From NCBI GenBank assembly GCA_022361315.1, contig JAKSBB010000897.1, positions 1 to 18,843 on the forward strand: a DNA stretch of 18,843 nt. The letters run 5' to 3'. Shown piece by piece: positions 14,042 through 18,843 of the stretch. Position 1 is the stretch's first letter, and every line of letters starts with the position of its first letter. Origin of the DNA: Desulfobacterales bacterium (lineage in GTDB: Bacteria > Desulfobacterota > Desulfobacteria > Desulfobacterales > Desulfobacteraceae). The notes beneath the pieces are model-generated. The model searched no databases. It saw only the letters and a list, made by a program, of their open reading frames with translations, and was not told the origin of the DNA. Both the position numbers and the translations under genes were made by a program.

Positions 14042-16162
14042 ATGAAAATTGATAGACGAAGCTTCTTGGGATTGGGACTTGGCGCAGCAGCAGGGTTCAC
14101 GGTTTCTCCCGTGGTGGTGAAACTGACGGATGATTCTTCCATCTGGACCCAGAACTGGCCCTGGACCCCGGTTCCCGAAGACGGTGAAATAACATATGAA
14201 AATTCGGTCTGCAGCCTCTGTCCCGGCGGCTGCGGCATCAGTGTTCGACAAATCAAAGGACGGCCCGTAAAGATCGAAGGGCAGGACGACTATCCCGTAA
14301 ACGGCGGCGGTGCCTGCCTCCACGGGATTGCCGGACTCCAATACCTCTACGATCCTGCAAGGATTCAAACCCCCATGCGGAAAAACGGGGACAGATTCCA
14401 GGCCATTTCCTGGGACGAGGCCATCTCCATCGTGGCCGGCAAGCTGGCCGACATCCGGAAGGACGGCGGTTCAGACAGCCTGGGCCTGGTCACCGGCAGC
14501 ACCGACGGCTCCATGGCCGGACTGTTCAAGCGGTTCATGGATGCATACGGCTCTCCCAACGTCTATGCCATGCCCAGCCTGGAAGGCAATCTGGAACTGA
14601 CCGCCGCCACCCTCCACGGTGCCGGTAACACCATCGGGTTCGACCTGGAAAATTCCGACTTTGTCCTGAGTTTCGGCGCCGGCATCATCGAAGGCTGGGG
14701 ATCCCCCGTGGCCTGTTTCAAGGCCAATGCCTCCAGAAAAGAGCGCCATGCCAAGCTCTACCAGATCGAACCCAGGCTCTCCAACACCGCGGCCAATGCA
14801 GACCGCTGGATCCCGGTCAAACCGGGTACCGAAGCCGACCTGGCCCTGGGTCTCTGTGCCGTGCTGCTGAAGAAAAACCTCTTCGTACCCGGAGATTTCC
14901 CCGGCGGCCTGAACCGGTTCACGGCAAACGTCACCAAAGATTACAGCCCGGCCAAAGTCGAAGCCATCACCGGTGTAAAAGCCGCGGATGTTGAAAAACT
15001 GGCCATGGCCTTTGCAAAGGCCAAGATGCCCGTGGCCGTTCCCGGAAGGGGCAGGGGAGACCAGGGACAGAGCCTGCGCGAATTCGCAGCTGTCCAGACC
15101 CTCAACGCCCTGGCCGGCCGCCTGAACAAGAAGGGCGGCGCCTTTATCATGTCCAAGGAGGATTACCTCTCCTTTCCCGAGGCCTCAATGGACGAGACCG
15201 CCGAAGCGGGTGCCGGTAAAGACAAAATGGCCGGCAGCCTGGACGAACTGGTGGCCACCCTCAACGGATCGGACAAACCGCTGCTGAACGCGCTTTTTGT
15301 CTACAATGCCAATCCCTGCTATACCCTGCGCAATCCGGCCCAGGTCAAAGAGGCTTTCAAGCGGGTGCCCTTCGTGGTCAGCTTCTCCTCTTTCATGGAC
15401 GAGACCGCAATGGAAGCCGACGTGATCCTGCCGGCATCCACATTCCTGGAGCGGCTGGAGGACGTACCTTCCCAGGCCGGACTTCCCAAACGGGTCGTGG
15501 GACTGGCCCGTCCCATGGTCAAACCGGTATTCAACACCAAAAATCCCGGTGACGCGCTGATCCGCCTGGCCCAGGCCATGGGCGGCACCATCGGTGAGAG
15601 CTTTGAGTGGGAAACCTACGACGAATGCCTGGAAGCGGTTGCCGAAGGCATCTGGGACAGCCTGTCCGAAGACGGCTATGCCGTGATCTCCGAAGGCGCC
15701 CCCATGGGCAGCCCGGCCACGGATTTCGGATACCTGGCATCCGGCCCGGCCGGGATTACGGCCCAGGGCGACGGCGATTTTGTTCTCGTTCCCATCGACA
15801 ATATGCGCCTTGCAGGCACGGCGCCTGCCTCTACACCCTTTGCCATTAAAACCGTATCCGACAGGGTGCTGGCAGGCACGGACATCGTGGTTGAGATCAA
15901 CCCGGCCTCCGCCAAGGGGTTCAAAGACTGCGGCGATGCCGTTCTGACCACGGCTGCGGGCAAGGCCCGTGTGAAGGTGAATTTCAACGAAGGTATCATG
16001 CCGGGTGTCATCGGGATGGCCAGGGGCCTGGGACACAGCTTTGACAATCCCTACGTGGCCGGCAAGGGCGTGAACGTGAACGATCTGATCGCCCCCGTGG
16101 TCGAACCCGGTTCAGGACTGGATGCAGCCTTCGGCATCAAAGCAACCCTGTCCAAGGCCTAA
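14042..16162 (+). CDS. qrcB: Menaquinone reductase, molybdopterin-oxidoreductase-like subunit QrcB
   Basis: Large periplasmic subunit of Qrc from the molybdopterin oxidoreductase family, 706 aa. It begins with a Tat signal (DRRSFLGLGLGAAAG), so it is exported folded. One [4Fe-4S] site is complete: C57, C60, C64 and C92, spaced C-x2-C-x3-C-x27-C. At the loop where related formate dehydrogenases and nitrate reductases carry the metal-binding Cys or Sec, this protein reads SPNVYAMPSLEGN (about 171-183), without Cys or Sec. That agrees with the family view that QrcB works as an electron-transfer or scaffold subunit, not a Mo catalyst. AAGGA is 6 nt before ATG. It sits between qrcA and qrcC in the known qrc order. 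Confidence 0.93.
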   Translation: MKIDRRSFLGLGLGAAAGFTVSPVVVKLTDDSSIWTQNWPWTPVPEDGEITYENSVCSLCPGGCGISVRQIKGRPVKIEGQDDYPVNGGGACLHGIAGLQYLYDPARIQTPMRKNGDRFQAISWDEAISIVAGKLADIRKDGGSDSLGLVTGSTDGSMAGLFKRFMDAYGSPNVYAMPSLEGNLELTAATLHGAGNTIGFDLENSDFVLSFGAGIIEGWGSPVACFKANASRKERHAKLYQIEPRLSNTAANADRWIPVKPGTEADLALGLCAVLLKKNLFVPGDFPGGLNRFTANVTKDYSPAKVEAITGVKAADVEKLAMAFAKAKMPVAVPGRGRGDQGQSLREFAAVQTLNALAGRLNKKGGAFIMSKEDYLSFPEASMDETAEAGAGKDKMAGSLDELVATLNGSDKPLLNALFVYNANPCYTLRNPAQVKEAFKRVPFVVSFSSFMDETAMEADVILPASTFLERLEDVPSQAGLPKRVVGLARPMVKPVFNTKNPGDALIRLAQAMGGTIGESFEWETYDECLEAVAEGIWDSLSEDGYAVISEGAPMGSPATDFGYLASGPAGITAQGDGDFVLVPIDNMRLAGTAPASTPFAIKTVSDRVLAGTDIVVEINPASAKGFKDCGDAVLTTAAGKARVKVNFNEGIMPGVIGMARGLGHSFDNPYVAGKGVNVNDLIAPVVEPGSGLDAAFGIKATLSKA

Positions 16163-16195
16163 TTGATACGGATAAGAAATCTTTAAGAGGTTCTG

Positions 16196-17053
16196 ATGAT
16201 ACAAGATACAAAAGCACATAAGTTCGGGATGGTTATCGATCTGGACAAATGCACGGGATGCGGTTCCTGTATGGTGTCGTGCATGGCAGAGAATAACGTT
16301 CCGTTTAAAGAGGATGAATCCAGGAAAAAGGATAGCATCACCTGGATGCGGGTTTACAAGCTGACCAACGGGAAATCCTTTCCCGACACCGAAGTGGTGT
16401 ATATGCCCAGGCCCTGCCAGCACTGCAGCGGCCTCGGCGACCACGGCCACTCCCCCTGCGTCTCCGTATGTCCGGCAACCGCCACGGATTACGGATACGA
16501 TACGGGAATCGTCAGCCAGATCTATACCCGCTGCTTCGGCTGCCGGTACTGCATGGGGGCCTGCCCCTACCACGCCCGGTATTTTAACTGGTGGGATCCC
16601 AAATGGCCCGAAGGCATGGAAAATTACCTGAGCCCCAACGTCTCTCCCCGTATGCGCGGGGTGGTCGAGAAATGCTCTTTCTGCTACCACAGGTACCAGC
16701 TGGCCAGGGAAAAAGCCTATGTTGAGGAACGGGAAATCGAAGAGATGGAATACCAGACCGCGTGCACCACGGCGTGCCCGGCCGGTGCCATTATCTTCGG
16801 CGACCTGAACAATCCCTCTCACAAGGTCCATCAGATTGTCAAACCCGACCCCCATCCGGTCCCCGGAAATACCAAGGTCGTCGGTAAGTCCAGAAACCCC
16901 AAGGTGTTTCGTCTGCTTGAACGGCTGGGCACCAACACCAAGATCTACTACATGTCCGAACGGGAGTGGGTGAGAAAGGCCGGTGACAACTATCTGGACG
17001 GTGAATGGGACAAGGTGAAGAATCATCATGGGGCCGAAGCCTCCCATGGTTAA
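16196..17053 (+). CDS. qrcC: Menaquinone reductase, iron-sulfur subunit QrcC
   Basis: Periplasmic electron-transfer subunit of the NrfC/PsrB/DmsB ferredoxin type, 285 aa. Sixteen cysteines are placed for four clusters: C19/22/25/29 (CTGCGSCMVSC), C74/77/88/92 (CQHC...CVSVC), C113/116/119/123 (CFGCRYCMGAC) and C160/163/190/194 (CSFC...CTTAC). Literature on Qrc reports one [3Fe-4S] cluster as well as [4Fe-4S] clusters; no ligand cysteine is obviously missing here. No Tat signal is seen; such subunits usually travel with the Tat-bearing partner, here QrcB. The start ATG 16196 has AGAGG a few bases upstream. It lies 33 nt after qrcB and 28 nt before qrcD. Confidence 0.93.
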   Translation: MIQDTKAHKFGMVIDLDKCTGCGSCMVSCMAENNVPFKEDESRKKDSITWMRVYKLTNGKSFPDTEVVYMPRPCQHCSGLGDHGHSPCVSVCPATATDYGYDTGIVSQIYTRCFGCRYCMGACPYHARYFNWWDPKWPEGMENYLSPNVSPRMRGVVEKCSFCYHRYQLAREKAYVEEREIEEMEYQTACTTACPAGAIIFGDLNNPSHKVHQIVKPDPHPVPGNTKVVGKSRNPKVFRLLERLGTNTKIYYMSEREWVRKAGDNYLDGEWDKVKNHHGAEASHG

Positions 17054-17081
17054 CTATCCAAGACTCAAGGAGTAATTAAAT

Positions 17082-18332
17082 ATGGATTCTGCATTAATAC
17101 CTGAAGGCGCAAAACGGTGCGAATTTCCGAAGTTCATGATCGGAATGGCCATTGTGGGTGCCGTACTGCTCTGGGGCGTGTATGCCATGTTCCTCTGCTG
17201 GTTTAAGGGGCTGAACCAGACCAACATGGACGACTATTACGGGTTCGCCCTCTGGATCTGGGCCGACCTGGCCGTCATTGCGGTCGGCGGCGGCGCCTTT
17301 TTCACCGGACTTTTGAAATACATTTTCAAAGTCGACGAATTGAAAAATATTATCAACTTTGCCGTGATCATCGGTTTCATCTGCTACAGTTCGGCCCTCA
17401 TGATACTGTCCTTCGACATTGGTCAACCCCTGCGAGGATGGTTCATCTTCTGGCATGCCAACGTCCATTCCATGCTGACCGAGGTGGCCTACTGCCTGTC
17501 CTGTTATTTTGCGGTGCTGACCATCGAGTTCATCCCGAACATCCTGGAAAACCGCCAGCTGAACCGTGTCTCCTTTTTCCACCACCTGGCCCACAACATG
17601 CACGGGGTAATGGCGATCTTCGCAGCCACCGGCGCATTCCTGAGCTTCCTCCACCAGGGGTCCCTGGGCGGTGTTGCCGGCGTTATGTTCGGCCGGCCCT
17701 TTGCCGTTCGTGACGGCCTGCTGATCTGGCCCTGGACCTTTTTCCTCTTTACCTGGTCTGCTGCGGCCTTCGGCCCCTGCTTTACCCTGCTGGTGACCAA
17801 GATTACCGAAATGATCACTGGGAAAAAACTGGTGAGTGACAAAACCGTGCATCTCCTGGCCAAGATTGCCGGCTGGATGATCACCACATACATCATTGCC
17901 AAGATCATCGACACCATCTACTGGGCAACGGTAACGGTGCCCGGGCTGGGATTCACCCTGGACCATTTCTACTCCGGCAATGCCTTTTACGGCTATTGGA
18001 TCCTGTTTGCGGAAATCGTTCTGGGCGGCGTGGTTCCCGGTCTGATTCTGATCATGAAAAGCACCCGGGAAAATCCGACGCTGCGGCTTGTCGCCCTCAT
18101 ACTCGGCGTGATCGGCGTCTGCCTCAACCGCTGGGTCATGGTGCTCCAGATCATGGCCGTGCCGGTCATGTCCTTCGACACCTGGGCATTGTACATCCCG
18201 TCCTGGCAGGAAGTGGCCACCACCATTCTGCCCGTGGCTTACGGTATCATGCTCATCGCAGTGGCCTACAGGTACCTGCCGGTATTTCCCCAGGAACTTG
18301 AACTGAACAAACCTGCTGAAGCAGCAGAATAG
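17082..18332 (+). CDS. qrcD: Menaquinone reductase, NrfD/PsrC-type membrane subunit QrcD
   Basis: Integral membrane subunit where menaquinone is expected to be reduced. 416 aa with about ten hydrophobic helices (roughly 18-40, 56-80, 90-110, 130-150, 168-192, 212-238, 255-285, 300-325, 335-362, 378-400), the expected number for NrfD family members. A histidine-rich stretch, FFHHLAHNMHG (165-175), leads into helix 5 and could face the quinone pocket or the proton path. No heme or iron-sulfur motif is present, as usual for the family. AAGGAG is 9 nt before ATG. A strong ribosome site for the next small gene begins right after its stop, so the operon continues. Confidence 0.93.
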   Translation: MDSALIPEGAKRCEFPKFMIGMAIVGAVLLWGVYAMFLCWFKGLNQTNMDDYYGFALWIWADLAVIAVGGGAFFTGLLKYIFKVDELKNIINFAVIIGFICYSSALMILSFDIGQPLRGWFIFWHANVHSMLTEVAYCLSCYFAVLTIEFIPNILENRQLNRVSFFHHLAHNMHGVMAIFAATGAFLSFLHQGSLGGVAGVMFGRPFAVRDGLLIWPWTFFLFTWSAAAFGPCFTLLVTKITEMITGKKLVSDKTVHLLAKIAGWMITTYIIAKIIDTIYWATVTVPGLGFTLDHFYSGNAFYGYWILFAEIVLGGVVPGLILIMKSTRENPTLRLVALILGVIGVCLNRWVMVLQIMAVPVMSFDTWALYIPSWQEVATTILPVAYGIMLIAVAYRYLPVFPQELELNKPAEAAE

Positions 18333-18346
18333 GAAGGAGAATCATT

Positions 18347-18505
18347 ATGTTTCCATTTTGTTTTGAATGGGCCTGGGACATCGGCCATGCCGTTTTCTTC
18401 GGCGGGTTCTGGTATGCCATCTCCATCCTCGGGGCCGGCATGACCTATTGCATTGCCAAGGCGGCCTACGACACCATGAATGATAAAGGGGATTCCCACC
18501 ATTAG
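18347..18505 (+). CDS. 52-residue single-helix membrane protein closing the qrc operon
   Basis: ATG 18347 is preceded by AGGAAGGAGA, one of the best ribosome sites in the window, and lies 14 nt after the qrcD stop. The protein has an aromatic N-terminus (MFPFCFEWAWDIGH), one membrane helix (about residues 14-40, with FFGGFWYAISILGAGM) and a short polar tail ending GDSHH. There are two cysteines (C5, C35) but no CXXCH. The operon terminator follows 72 nt later, so it is inside the qrc transcription unit. Respiratory complexes often have small single-pass subunits that are missed on gels, so I infer a possible accessory or fifth subunit of Qrc. I do not recognise a named family. Confidence 0.8.
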   Translation: MFPFCFEWAWDIGHAVFFGGFWYAISILGAGMTYCIAKAAYDTMNDKGDSHH

Positions 18506-18577
18506 AACCCATTAGGTCTTTGGGATTTATTAGCCCCTGAGCCGGCACCAGTTTTTCCGGGTGCCCGGTGCGAAATG

Positions 18578-18621
18578 AACGCGCATCTTCCCTGCGATGG
18601 CAGGGCGGATGCGCGTTTTTT
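18578..18621 (+). terminator. Terminator of the qrc operon
   Basis: The outer stem AACGCGCATC (18578-18587) pairs with GATGCGCGTT (18608-18617). The inner stem CCCTGC (18590-18595) pairs with GCAGGG (18600-18605), with a GATG loop and a 2x2 internal bulge. A run of six T follows from 18616. Confidence 0.9.
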
Positions 18622-18843
18622 GTCAGGTTACGATTATTTTTTGGTTAAAATCCTGTTGGGCGAAAGTGCGGGGAGACAGGTGTTTCCGTGTAACATATCG
18701 TATTTAAAGACTTTTTTGGTCGGTTGCTGGATTGGCTAGCCGGGATAAGGCTTTTTGCGTTGCAGATATAGGTAAAAACCTGATTGATTTATCGGATCCG
18801 ATAGCATATTAAAGCTGGTGTTACAGCATAGGATTCTGATCTG
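18622..18843. other. Intergenic sequence to the window end
   Basis: With the stretch before the terminator, about 340 bp lie downstream of the last small gene. I see no convincing ORF, RNA gene or promoter. A 14-bp palindrome TATCGGATCCGATA lies at 18790-18803, and AGGT/ACCT forms a short hairpin near 18765. The next gene probably starts beyond the window. Confidence 0.5.

Noticed and set aside
15185..17966. Long minus-strand open frames opposite qrcB, qrcC and qrcD
   Set aside because: They mirror the codon bias of strongly supported plus-strand genes and show no domain.
18790..18803. 14-bp palindrome near the window end as an operator
   Set aside because: One isolated palindrome with no promoter or gene visible next to it is weak support.

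Overview
The window reads as chromosome of an anaerobic sulfate-reducing bacterium of the Desulfobacterota, most likely near the Desulfobacterales. The main reason is a complete qrcABCD operon (menaquinone reductase complex of sulfate reducers). System II cytochrome c maturation genes lie directly upstream of it, and the window also holds a hemerythrin-like protein and a TyrR-type sigma54-family activator. The placement is inferred from gene content; no 16S or other marker gene is present.

Layout. (1) 1-2560: the right end of a probable prophage or integrated element. It has the 3' part of a very large virion-type protein, a small structural-like protein, a possible 37-residue ORF and three helically phased TGTGCGCA repeats. 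(2) 2593-2758: a leftward tRNA-Lys(CTT) with its own promoter and terminator. Its 3' end faces the element, as expected for a tRNA attachment site. (3) 2813-6228: a rightward operon with a clear promoter: hemL (glutamate-1-semialdehyde aminomutase), mpl (murein tripeptide recycling ligase), a small two-helix membrane protein and a hemerythrin-fold protein that has lost two iron-ligand histidines. (4) 6237-6575: a 72-bp imperfect palindrome directly abutting an 88-residue Arg-rich protein with five DRRK/R repeats. (5) 6606-8207 (minus): an ACT-PAS-AAA-HTH_8 activator. It is divergent from a cold-shock protein gene across a 323-bp region rich in inverted repeats, with a candidate sigma54 promoter. 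(6) 8960-10720: recD without recB or recC beside it. (7) 10737-13018: resB and ccsA, ending in a strong terminator. (8) 13158-18621: promoter, qrcA, qrcB, qrcC, qrcD, then a 52-residue single-helix membrane protein with a strong ribosome binding site, then a terminator.

How the genes fit together: HemL supplies tetrapyrrole precursor, ResB/CcsA attach heme to c-type cytochromes outside the membrane, and QrcA is a multiheme cytochrome needing that machinery. In the known Qrc pathway, electrons from periplasmic hydrogenases and formate dehydrogenases pass through cytochrome c3 to QrcA, then via QrcB and QrcC to QrcD and menaquinone.

Best leads for new biology: the small membrane protein that closes the qrc operon (possible fifth Qrc component); the hemerythrin that keeps one iron-site ligand set and loses the other; and the long palindrome flush against the DRRK-repeat gene.
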